Source of the DNA: Acanthopleura granulata
Taxonomy: Eukaryota; Mollusca; Polyplacophora; Chitonida; Chitonidae
Reading direction: 5' to 3'
NCBI GenBank assembly: GCA_016165875.1
Contig: JABBOT010000080.1
Span: 49,062,032 to 49,126,031, forward strand
DNA length: 64,000 nt
Position 1 is the stretch's first letter; every line of letters starts with the position of its first letter. A model generated the notes under the pieces. That model was not told where the DNA came from. It saw only the letters and a program-made list of their open reading frames with translations, and ran no database searches. The position numbers and the translations under genes are program-made. Of the stretch, positions 12,601 to 22,569 are shown in pieces.

Positions 12601-15600
12601 TCGTTGGTGTAGTGGTTAGAGCGTGCGCCACGAGGTGGGGGGATCCAGGTTCAAGCCAGAGTCGGGTCATACCAGAGACTTTAAAAATGGTACTTGCTGC
12701 TCCCTCTCCTGACACCCAGCATTGAGAGGTTAGAGCAAGGAAAAAGGACTGGTCGGCCCGGTGTCAGTATAATGTAACTGGGTAGGATGTCGTGTCTGGT
12801 GTCTTCGGCATGATGTTCCGGTGGTGGAAGCACTTTGGCGGCATGGAGTCTCGCTGCCATAAGTATGCACACACCAGAAGGACCCTCGTCGTCATATGAC
12901 TGAAACATTGCTAAGTACGACGTTAGACCCCAAATATTCACTCACTCACTCTCGGGATCTTGGTGCAAAAATGGCCTTTGGCCGCTCCTGTGGCCTTTCA
13001 TGCAAATTTCTGTGTTTCTGGAAAACAATTTTGTTGTCCATCATCATGAAGTGAAGGCCTGACACTACACGCCGAGAAGCTTAGCAAAAGTCGATAGTTT
13101 ACCTACAGCACCTCGGTTCATCCACCGATAAAACACCAGTTAATATTTCCGAGCATCGTTCAGATGACCTATAGATTAAATGATTTACTGTCCATAATCT
13201 ACTTACCATATCACTTGCAGATGACTATCGCCAGATTTGTTATTTCCGTTATTTTCCATACTTCTCCTGTATGTTATCAACACGCTAGGCCTGATCTGGG
13301 AGGAAAGCAAGCAGATCTACGAGGAAGGCGGTAGGGATTATTTCTCCTCCTTCTGGAACGTTATGGACACCATGATGTTAAGCCTGTACATGTGCACGTT
13401 CTCGCTGGAGGTCGTGGCTCCGCGGGCCCTCAGAAAGCTGTACGAGGCGGAGTACCAGAAGACCGGAGAGCCCGATTACTGCGACCAGCTCAGGGAGGAG
13501 TACGCCATCTGCGACAGCCCCGTGAAGCTGAAGCAACCCACACGTGAGTCACACACTCCACCCATCGCTCCAGTATAAAAAGAAGTGACTAATACATTAC
13601 AATTTACCGGCACCAGCACATTTCTCTTCGAAATTCTCCATTCACACCTATATTTGTATATTTATTGAGTATAGCATTAACTGCAGCACAGGAGATAATT
13701 GCAATAATCCACGGTTGGCGTAAATTTAAGCCTCTAAGCGGTACTTTGTAAATATTTTTATTTGCACCCGATAGCTCTGAATTCCAAGGGAGATTACTCT
13801 AACTTCGCTCTTGAAGGTGACTGTCGGAGCATGCTTGTGTACATTTTTTTATTTGTGATATCAAACTAGCAATTTAAAGCACGGAACTTGGTCAGTATTT
13901 GATGCTGAAAGAAAGCGTATGTTTTAATGTTATCCCTAAATACATCAACACGTATCCCCTTTGGGCATTTTCAAGCACTGTAACATTGCACATTGAGAAC
14001 ATTGCATGGTCGTCACGTGTAAGCGTTCATGGCCTTCCGACGTTGTCATCTTTTCAATATATTTGAAATGTAAACCTATTTTGACTATTGGCAGAAGGTG
14101 TATTATGCTCACCTGGCCGAGGTGGTTGTTGACGAAGAGCTGGACCTGACTGACAGACTGTTGTATCTATGTACTTGTATGTTGTAGTTGTGTGGGAGCC
14201 CACCTATATGCCTGACCCATCCCTCCTCTCTGACATCACCTTCTCCATTGCGGTCCTTATGAGCATCGGCCGCATCTCCTTCGTCATGCCCTCTAACGAA
14301 CAGTTCGGTACCATGCTGGTGTCCTTCCGCCGGACCAGCGGCGACATTATCAAGCTGTGCTCGATGTTCATACTCATCTTACTGTCCTTCGCTTGCGGTA
14401 TGGCCGTGCTTTACGGAGGAGAGTCCTGCCACAACGAACATTTTACCAGGTACCGTGAAAACAGTCGCTGCTCACTTCTCCTTTAAATATGTAAAAACAA
14501 GTTATTCCGATACAGAATGTATTTATTTATTTGATTGGTGTTTTACGCCGTACTCAAGAATATTTCACGACGGCGGCAAGCATTATAGTGGGACGAAACC
14601 GGGCAGAGCCCGAAGGAAACCCACAACCATTCGCAAGTTGCTGGCAGACCTTGAACTCACAACGACCGCATTGGTGGGAGGTTTTGGGTCATTGTGCTGC
14701 GATAGCACGCTAACCGACTGAACCACGGAGGCCAACTCGAATACAGAACGACCTTATATTACTAGCACTGCTAGCAACTCATCGTGAGTTTTTTTGTTCT
14801 TGTTTTTGAATCAGTATTCAAATTAGTATACGTCATATATTTTCTTTTTTTCCAGAATATTTGTTTGCATAAGTAAACCACACATATACGTTTTAAATCA
14901 CACCCATTGACCAGTAACGTCTGGCTTGCCATAAAATGAACTATATTAAGACTTGGTGTTACTATGGGCCAGGTAGGCCTACTATGTTTACCGAGACATG
15001 ATTACAGTCACTATGTTCCCAGGTTCCGTAGAACGAACAGACTACAACTGTCAGTGTGATATTCTCCTCCCCACAGCCTCACCACCACCAGCAAGACGCT
15101 GATCTGGGCTATGTTCGGCATGGGTGACAGTGAGTACACGAATGTTGAGCACGAAGACGCCGGCGACGCGTACATCTTACGTTCCGTCGTCACGTCTAAC
15201 GTCGGCTCCGTCCTCTTCGGCGTCTTTGTCTTCTCCACGGCAGTCGTTCTCATGAACCTGCTCATCGCCATGATGGCCAACACCTTCCAAGAGATCCAGG
15301 TAAGAGCGCCTTTTATCTCCTTTTCACCTATGCACCACGACCTTTCTTCTATTCATTGAGGTCCTATGCATTCAGGTACATACTATCAATCTTTGCGGAT
15401 GTGTTACGTCTCTTTTGAAATCTGTTCTTGCGATTATTGACCCGGAACGCCCATTTTGGTTGACGGCTGGTACAAACGAATGTCGGTTTCGACACCTAGG
15501 TTTATAAATACTGTGTCTGCACTCTGACGTCATGACGCCAGCATTTTGCCCAGTGAAACAGGAGGAATGTTTCCACATTTTTTCTGGGCTCGTGAGTAAT

Positions 15601-18124
15601 GGGCGACCTCATTCCAATTGGCAAATGATTCATGTTCTAATCTACATATAAGCCTGGGGGAGTCTCTTGATTCAGGTAGGCTCCAATTTGTTCTTGGTTG
15701 TCTCAAGTTGTCTCGTAAATTGCACACAGGATGACCGGGACGTAGAGTGGAAGTTTGGACGCACAGAGCTGTGGTTGAACTTCATTCAGCCTGGGAGCGC
15801 TGTACCGCCACCTTTTAACCTGATCCCCAGTACGAAAAGCGTCATGGCCAGCTGTCTGTGGATCTACCACAAGTGTTGCTCACGAGCGGTGAAAATTGAA
15901 ACCAAACGACTGGACAAATTAGTCAGTGTAAGCACAGTCTATGTATTAAAATCATCGGCCAGGGCCATGTTCAATACGCTGCTTAAGTCATGTTAAACAA
16001 GTAAAACGCCTTATAGGCTACACTTTACTTACGTGAAAAGAACTCGATCAATGCACTTTGCTATCAGCTTTTAAAGAAAAATGAAAATGTTTTGAAAATA
16101 TTATGAAAGTCTTTGTATTTCTCTTTGCCCCGAGACCGTGCTTTTCTGCCAAGTGTGCTTACTTTTACGTTATTCATTGTTATAGTAAACCATTATTGAA
16201 CTGATTGCATTGTATAAGAATTTGATTTTCATGGAACAGACAGCTGAGTACCAGGGATTTGGTGATGAAGATGATCGACTATCTAGACAGGTAAGAGCAT
16301 TTGCGGACCAGATGTTTAGTGAGGGAGAAGATCGACAATCTAGACAGGTAAGATCATTTGATTACCAAGTGTTTAATTTATGAAGAAGATCGAAATTACA
16401 GACAGGTAAGATGAGACAGAGAAGCTCTCCCTAGGTTGTAACGTGGTACTGACTTATTTCATATGTGAATTTGAACAATTTGAACAGCTGCAGAATATTA
16501 TAACCGACGAATGAAAGAAACAACACATGTTAAAATTGACGATGCCCTTAGATTTCACTCTTCCGTGCATTTGAGGATGTACATGCAAATTGAAATTATC
16601 ACACTTAAAGATCATTATGAAATGAGTATAATTCATGTCCTTGGGAAATTGTAGGTGTGGGACATACTTTAGCATGTCATTCAGAACGAAATATATGCTA
16701 GACGCAGAAAAACATGAATTTGACATGAAGAGTTTCCTTTTTTTTCGTCAGTAGGCGTATATAATCTAAAAAGTCTGTGACTTGAGAGGATTTTCCCGAC
16801 CCTAAACCTCGTGCCACAGAGCCTATTTTGAACCTGTGGTAGAGAAGCGCACACTCTACAGTGGTAGTGTCATCGAGCTATTTTGTGTAAAACTCCATTT
16901 ATATAAATCAACTGTATATGGCTGTAAAAATTCTCCGGCAAATGCTGTGAATCGTTTTAACGTTAGCTCAGACTAATGAAGGAAATACAACTTGAGAATG
17001 CCTGAGGGTCGGGATAGGTGTAACGCGGTGACAAACATGACATCGTTTTCTTTTCATTCTTTACTGTATCCAGGATGTTTTGACCGTCCTGGTGAAGAGG
17101 TATGTCCGAAAGGTGGAACGAGAACGACTGGAGGAAGATGAAGGTGAGAAGAGAATACACAGGAGCACGGAGTTGCAATGTTGATGCGTCTCACTGTATA
17201 ATTGCGGCACAGAATTGTACTGTTGCCGCACAGCAATATACGGTTATCGAACGGCACTATAGGGTTGCCGCACACACCATTCTATGGTCGGAACACGACA
17301 CTGTGTGGTTGCCGCAAAGCATTGTATGGTCGGCACACGACACTGTACGGTCTCCGCACACCATTGTTTGGTGGGCACATGACACTGTGCGGTTGCCGCA
17401 CAGCGCTATTTGGTCGGCACACCACACTGTACGGGCGCCGCGCGACACTGTACTAGTAGCACATGTCTACCGCTGCGAACGCGTTCTTACGACCGGTTGG
17501 AGAGTCTATCCCATAGTCACTAGCCATGGATTTAGCGCTATAACCAGTATTATCAGGTGGCTGAAGCTGTGTGAGGAGAGATATCGCTGGATTATCCAGT
17601 TACGACTAACCGCTGGAAGTTTGTCGATCGAGCCACAACTTTGAAAGATGTCAAGGGTTAAATTAAGAAGTTAAAAGAACCGTTGGTATAATGTGGCTGA
17701 AACACTGTGTTAAGAAATGGCATCTTCTCGAAAACACATGGCATACACATGATTGATCCGGAACTCGTCATCTTCAAAACGTTACAATCCATCTAGAGGC
17801 TCGTCTGACTGAAGCTCTATATAAAATCAATCAATCAATCATTCAATCAACTATTTTATCAATATATTTTGCTGTCATCATCACTCCTGAATGTTAAACC
17901 CGTTAACAAATGCGATGTATTCCCTGTCTCTATTAGATTCTACAAAGGATGAGATGCTGAGGCGAGCCCTGGATCGGGTGACCTCCAAGCTGGAGAAGAG
18001 GCTCGACTACCTCGATGACGAGATGTCGGCCGTCCTGAAAGGCCTATCCGGGGTGCAGGGACTGCAGGGCACGCTCCGGGAGGACTTTCAGAAGTTAAGC
18101 GCTGAGAAGGAGGCAGGTCCCTGA
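9618..18124 (+). CDS. TRPC: TRPC-type transient receptor potential cation channel, 11 exons
   Basis: Exons: 9618-10364, 10821-11018, 11884-12051, 12286-12469, 13289-13543, 14188-14449, 15077-15299, 15730-15927, 16240-16290, 17074-17143, 17937-18124. Joined they give 847 codons without a break and consistent phases. Residues 1-249 hold ankyrin-type repeats (ERQFLEAAELGDIDKL ... GRTALELAVDANNVDIVEYL). The TRPC linker follows (EYKQTYLELDQQCQQFA, then FVAHASCQAQVAQLW), then the membrane part with a pore segment LIWAMFGMGD and S6 VVLMNLLIAMMANTFQEI. The TRP box is EWKFGRTELWLNF (about 684-696), and the CIRB-like helix is LVKRYVRKVERERL (about 767-780). A C-terminal coiled-coil follows. Family role: plasma-membrane non-selective Ca2+/Na+ channel, usually gated downstream of phospholipase C. 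Oddities: intron 1 uses a GC donor; the pore LFW motif reads LIW; exon 6 is preceded by an unexplained coding-like segment; the exon-9 donor is triplicated. The start at 9618 is the first in-frame ATG. The S2-S3 linker is the least certain part. Confidence 0.88.
10365..10820 (+). other. Non-canonical GC-AG intron (TRPC intron 1)
   Basis: Exon 1 ends ...EIEYK at AAG/GCAAGT (GC at 10365-10366) and exon 2 begins after TTTCTTGTAG at 10821 with QTYLELDQQCQQFA. Only this join restores the TRPC motif EYKxxxxxxxQC. Using the nearest GT (10369) shifts the frame. AG/GCAAGT is the known consensus of GC-AG introns. Confidence 0.8.
12597..12955 (+). mobile_element. tRNA-derived SINE (family S2), in TRPC intron 4
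   Basis: The head reads as a tRNA-like gene: A box around 12604-12622 (TTGGTGTAGTGGTTAGAGCG) and B box around 12648-12657 (GGTTCAAGCC). The body ends in a TCACTCACTCACTC tail at 12938-12952. Related copies are at 58750-58940 (+) and 60608-60790 (-). Such SINEs with a CACT-repeat tail are common in molluscs; I cannot name the family. Confidence 0.7.
14521..14733 (-). mobile_element. tRNA-derived SINE (family S1), in TRPC intron 6
   Basis: Read on the minus strand it starts with a tRNA-like head (GGCCTCCGTGGTTCAGTCGG), passes through a conserved central block (CGGGCTCTGCCCGGTTTC type, here CCGGTTTCGTCCCACTATAA) and ends in CACCAATCAAATAAATAAAT. At least five other copies or pieces lie in this window (26307, 34361, 40083, 51545, 59057). 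The conserved core resembles widely distributed metazoan SINEs; the class name is not assigned here. Confidence 0.75.
16240..16410 (+). repeat. Triplicated 3' end and donor of TRPC exon 9
   Basis: Three tandem copies, period 57-58 bp, of GAAGATGATCGACTATCTAG ACAG/GTAAGA. The donors fall at 16291 (used in the model), 16348 and 16406. The 57 bp between the first and second donors are open and in frame, adding VRAFADQMFSEGEDRQSRQ. The third copy would run into a TGA. So the second donor could give a 19-residue longer isoform in the segment after the TRP box. Confidence 0.75.
17225..17460. repeat. 21-bp alternating minisatellite in TRPC intron 10
   Basis: Alternating 21-bp half units GGTCGGCACACGACACTGTAC and GGTTGCCGCACAGCATTGTAT. 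The period is a multiple of three, so both strands give long open frames with a 7-residue repeat; I treat these as non-coding. It starts about 80 bp after the exon-10 donor. Confidence 0.8.
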
Positions 18125-18990
18125 TTTTCGCCATAGAGGCAAGAACTGCTGCCTTCCATGGCCCAAGGGTTAGAGAAAACGTTTCTGAAGGATTTCCAGA
18201 TGTCAAACACTGAGAACAAGTATTTCAGAGACAAGAGCGTTTGTCCGTGCGGCGAAAATAATGTTTGGGCATTTGTGTTCGGAACTTATGTTTGTCTACT
18301 GATGTTAGATCACGGCGCGCAAGAACTGAATTTGGATTCTTAAAACGCTTTTACATTCCATGTAGAATTTTTCGCGCATTTTTTGCTTAAATTAAAACTT
18401 GTAACAGGGACATATATTAGTTGCATGACCATCATATATGGGTATGGTACAAAGTTAATGGTTGTATTGTAGAATGAGATTAAAGAGTTTCCATCTTGAT
18501 GATTACGATAACGATCACGGTAGACGGCTGGTGCCAAAGATGTCATGTTGTACATTGCTTTGAAAATATTTGCTATGTTTATTCTAATTCCCAGGGCCTC
18601 CCCACCGACTAAGCTACCAACCTATGGCGGCAATTTGCTTGACCCAATGCGCAAGGCCAAGAACTGGTCACGATCAGATACGCTTAATAAACACATTTCT
18701 GTGATAACATGTTGTTGAAATTCATTATGCTTTAAATGACACCGCTTCCACCCCCCCCCCCAACCCCTATCCTGCCTACAGTTTAATGCACCACCTATTC
18801 TGGTTCCATTAGCCTATGCCTGTGATGTCATGGTATGTGATACTAAATCAAATAACTTGATTTCACCTTACGCCTCTTGGGTTTTTTTTTTATTCTTTAC
18901 CTATATATTATATTATTTTATATTATATTATATAGTATATATGTATTATTACTTTTCGTAACATATTTGCTTAAATAATTTGTGACAATC
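18125..18990 (+). other. TRPC 3' untranslated region and flank
   Basis: No coding features. A candidate polyadenylation signal is at 18686-18691. Beyond it are a C run (about 18750-18762) and an AT-rich TATATTATATT stretch (18900-18950). Confidence 0.5.
18686..18691 (+). terminator. Candidate AATAAA polyadenylation signal of the TRPC gene
   Basis: The first AATAAA downstream of the stop at 18122-18124, about 560 bp into the presumed 3' UTR. Confidence 0.45.
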
Positions 18991-18994
18991 GATT

Positions 18995-19830
18995 AAACCG
19001 TGAGACAATCAACACACCACTGGAAGTGGGAAACAATCAGTATACATTCTGAACTGTGGAAAATCAACATACCTTGCGAACTGTGACGAAGTTAGCATAC
19101 ATTCTGAAGTGTGAGATAATCAGTGTACTCTGTGATCTGTGAGACAGCCAGCGTACTTTCTGAGCTGTGACACAGTATACTTTTTGGAATGTGACACAGT
19201 CAGCATACTGTCTCAAGTAAGACAATTAACATACTTTCTGTGCTGTGAGACAGTCAGTATACGTATGGAACTGAGAAAATCAGAGTACTTTTTGAAATAT
19301 GAGACAGTCTGTTTACTTTTGAACTGTGAGAAAATCAGTATGCTTTGTGAACTGTGAAACAATCAACATGCTTTGTGAACTATGAGACAATCACTATACT
19401 CTCTAAACTATGAGACTGTATACTTTGAGAACTGTGACGCAGTCAGTATACTTTCTGAAATAAGACAATCAGAGTACTTTCTGAGGTGTGAGAAAATCAG
19501 TATACTTTCTGAACTATGAAACAATCAACATGCTTTCTGAACTATGAAATAGTCCGGAAACTCTCTGAACTGAAACAATCAAAATACTTTGTGCACTTTG
19601 AGTCAGTCAACACACTTTCTGAACTGTGAGACAGTTAGCATACTTTGTGAGCTGTGAGTCAGCATACTTTCTCAAATTAGACAATGTTTTCTGGGGTGTG
19701 AGACAATCAGTAAACGCCTGGAAATGTGAGACGATCAGTGCACCTTCTGAGCTGTGAGAGTCAGTGTACTGTCTGAACTGTAAGACAGGTATACAGTTTG
19801 AACTGTCAGTATGAGAGTCGAGTAAAAATG
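18995..19830. repeat. Diverged about 28-bp minisatellite
   Basis: Roughly 28 units of the form CTGTGAGACAATCAGTATAC + TTTCTGAA with many indels (GAACTGTGAGACAGTCAGCA, GAAATATGAGACAGTC and so on). The copies are strongly diverged, so the array is old. It lies 3' of the TRPC gene. Confidence 0.8.
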
Positions 19831-19834
19831 GGGT

Positions 19835-22030
19835 TATGTAACCGAAAGTTCATCTTGGTATAAGAGAAACAACGACACAGATAACTATTGTCTACTGAAC
19901 AGTTGAATGTTCAAAAAGTTGAAAGGTTTTGATTTCTCAGAGATGTAAACAAGTCACGAAACGTGTTCACCTTGACGTGATATTGTGTGACTTGTACTCG
20001 TCAATTTTCCGGTTATCTGACGATGAATAGTATGTATATATACTTTGTCTTGTTGTACAGTGTTGTTCAGGGCGAGTCCATGCTGCCAAAGTCCTGCCGC
20101 TGAGTCTTCTTGTACAGATTCTCAAAGAACTAGGCCCCCGAGGCGGTTTGTATGTTAAGGCACCGCTTTCTGTCAATGTGTTACTGCACCGTTTTCTGTC
20201 ACTTTTACCGTAAACACTGTATGGCATAAAAATGTCAGCGCACATTATACTGTTCACAAAACAGTTTCACCACATACGTACGCAAATTTGCGGGACTCTT
20301 GCCGCTAGAGCTGTCTCCAGTGTTTTGATTGGACATTCCACAGAGAGGTCATATCAAATCAGTCGGAATTCCAATGAGACATTGTAGGACATGAGATTTG
20401 TCAGGCATTAATCTGGTGTCTGTTTAATCACCGTCATACAAATGAAATATTCTTAAGTAGTATTTATAAAAGAAAAAATTGAATAAACATTTCCACCACC
20501 AAACGACTGCTCCAACAACCACCGAGTACAGAAGTACTCCGGCGGTCTACATATGCATAACTTTCCTAATTCTGGAAACGAATTTTGTAATATGGATTCA
20601 CATTTTCATCAACACAACCTTTTAGTCATGGTTTTCGTATTCTTGACACAACCAAGTCTAAAACAACATAGGTAATGTGATCTAGATTTGTCGGTTGTTA
20701 CTTCACATTAAGTTGTCCTGCTCTTGACAAACCGTTATTCTTATGTTTACAAGTCGATAATCCAGCTGTGTTTAATTATAACGACTCGATTGTAAGCTGT
20801 GCTGTTATATCAGCTTTGCATTCTAGATTCAATTTATTCGGCATGTAAGAACATAGGTCTGAATACAGTTTGACACGTATTGTTTTCCAGCATTTGTACA
20901 TGCGCTTCGCATTACATGTATATACACAAATTTCTTAGAGAAATGTTTGACGTCGTTTTAAGGCTGTATGAAACTGATCTTCAACCAATTCAGAGGGTTC
21001 AATCGCTACTCGCCCACTTTTTAAACTCGCCTACCTGGGAGATGAGTGCGGGATTAATCACCAGCGGCCAGCTATCGGGGAGATATCTATTGTTCACAGT
21101 TGAACACTAATTCTGTTACACTCGATAATGATTTCAACGGTGAACAGTTATCAGTTTCACATGTTCAGTCGTGTCAGTCTTTGATTGATGCTCACAAATT
21201 CTAAACGCGACAAGTTCATAAAGGCACATCCAAACATTTTCGAATTTATCAACATCTTCAAGAAAGAATAGGCAACCAATGAATCAGAGATGGTCGAGCT
21301 TGAAGGAGGAGCCCCTCCACGACTTAAGGAACGCAAATACAGAAACATTGTTGACAGTCTTCGTAAACTGAACGCCAACTCGCTGATAATGAAAAGACCC
21401 CAATTCAGTACGCCGATGCATGTTCATTGTCATTTAAAGATGTTCATGTCTGTCCAGTAGGGAGCGGAATAAACAGTACTGTATAAATACATACATTTTA
21501 ACTCTCGGAATACTTTAATAATTCTTGTGCAGAATGACTTTCTCGGACACTTTTCATGACATTTTGCGGTTGTGTGGAAATGGTCGTTTAGCGCTACTCA
21601 GACGCCTGTAGATGCAGTCACACTAAATATGTAAAACTCCTTTAAGCGACAAAGACACTTGGATTCACACACGCTCATGCAATAAATAAAACACAAATTT
21701 ATGTGTGTTTTATTTCTTTTTGTCTCCATTACTAGAAAGACAAGACTGACATATAGACCCAAGCCATACTAAACAGTGCACAGAGGGGCAGGCTTATATA
21801 CTAAACTGCCAAGACTATGGATATACATAAACCTATGTATTCACGGGGTCAGTCACAAGAAATATAAATTGAAATACGCCCTTAATTTAGTTTCTTCCCT
21901 TCAAGCAGCATCAGGTTTTATTAATTTACAATTTAGCCAAATTACGGTTAGGCCTGTGTGCACAACACTGTTTCACAAATACACAACAATCTATTTATAT
22001 TAGCTTCTTGGATGTTGGATTACGCTATAA
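19835..22030. other. Intergenic DNA with a transposase-like relic
   Basis: Most of it shows nothing. At about 21189-21390 the plus strand reads SKRDKFIKAHPNIFEFINIF, a stop, then PPRLKERKYRNIVDSLRKLN, like the C-terminal tail of a domesticated or dead transposase-type protein (HPN...F...KKE...PP..K.RKYR). It has an internal stop and no partner exons, so I regard it as a transposon-derived relic; the family is not certain. Confidence 0.4.
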
Positions 22031-22037
22031 GGGGAAA

Positions 22038-22337
22038 TTAAGAATTTTGGCACTCCTGTACATGCCGAATGTGCAGGATCTGAGACACAACCGGACAATT
22101 ATACCAGTCCGCCTTTCCAACTTGCACACTCACTTTATTTACAAGGCGCTGTCCAAACACGCCTTCATATTTTTCTGTAAATAACAAAATTTGTTTTACT
22201 GTATCTTTCTTCTCATCAACGGGTAAGTCCTCAAACACGGTGAAAACTCCGACACCCCTTGTAGTTGAAATGTTTGAATCCTGTGTGTTAAGAGTCCGTC
22301 GGACCCTAACTGTCAGCGATAGCATGTCGTCCAACAT
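22038..22337 (-). other. Unassigned open frame downstream of the RT relic
   Basis: About 98 codons on the minus strand, with a normal mixed composition (GVGVFTVFEDLPVDEKKD ... GKADWYNCPVVSQILHIRHV) and TAA at its end. It directly follows the dead RT fragment on the same strand, so it is probably part of a transposable element. I do not recognise the family. It could instead be a short exon; no clear acceptor was found. Confidence 0.3.
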
Positions 22338-22371
22338 GGGTGACGCACTGCGTTGCCAGGCTTATCAGTCA

Positions 22372-22565
22372 TCACGTGACCTTTATTGCGCACAACATGT
22401 ACAAAAGATCCTCTGCATGGCTTTCAAAAGATAGTCCATTACAGTCCGATTCAAAAATATAATTTTTAAGGCCATTCATGAACAGAGCAAATAAAAGCGG
22501 TGCTAAATTTTCGCCTTGTTGTACACCTTAAATTTGTTACAAGCGGGTGATTGAGAAGTCTTCCC
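22372..22565 (-). mobile_element. Decayed LINE reverse transcriptase fragment
   Basis: On the minus strand SPACNKF, a one-base frameshift, then GVQQGENLAPLLFALFMNGL and, 20 residues later, EDLLYMLCAI. This is the GVRQG(D/E)NLSPLLF...NDL RT motif followed by a damaged LLYADD catalytic box, ending in TGA at 22372-22374. It is a dead RTE/CR1-like fragment. Confidence 0.7.
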
Positions 22566-22569
22566 GTTA

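Noticed and set aside
12600..12670. A true tRNA gene
   Set aside because: A and B boxes are present, but the body continues into a SINE with a CACT tail and no full cloverleaf could be drawn.
13221..13288. Exon 5 of TRPC starting at the first AG (13220 or 13234)
   Set aside because: The first gives an in-frame TGA or TAG; the second would insert a hydrophobic stretch that breaks the WVLG-LIWEE continuity expected in TRPC. The AG at 13288 gives the family join in the right phase.
14095..14187. Including KVYYAHL... as part of exon 6
   Set aside because: It cannot be joined in frame to exon 5 or to the rest of exon 6; kept as a finding instead.
17102..17644. 180-codon plus-strand frame after TRPC exon 10
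   Set aside because: It is the exon plus read-through into a 21-bp tandem repeat whose period keeps the frame open; the family similarity stops at the donor 17144.
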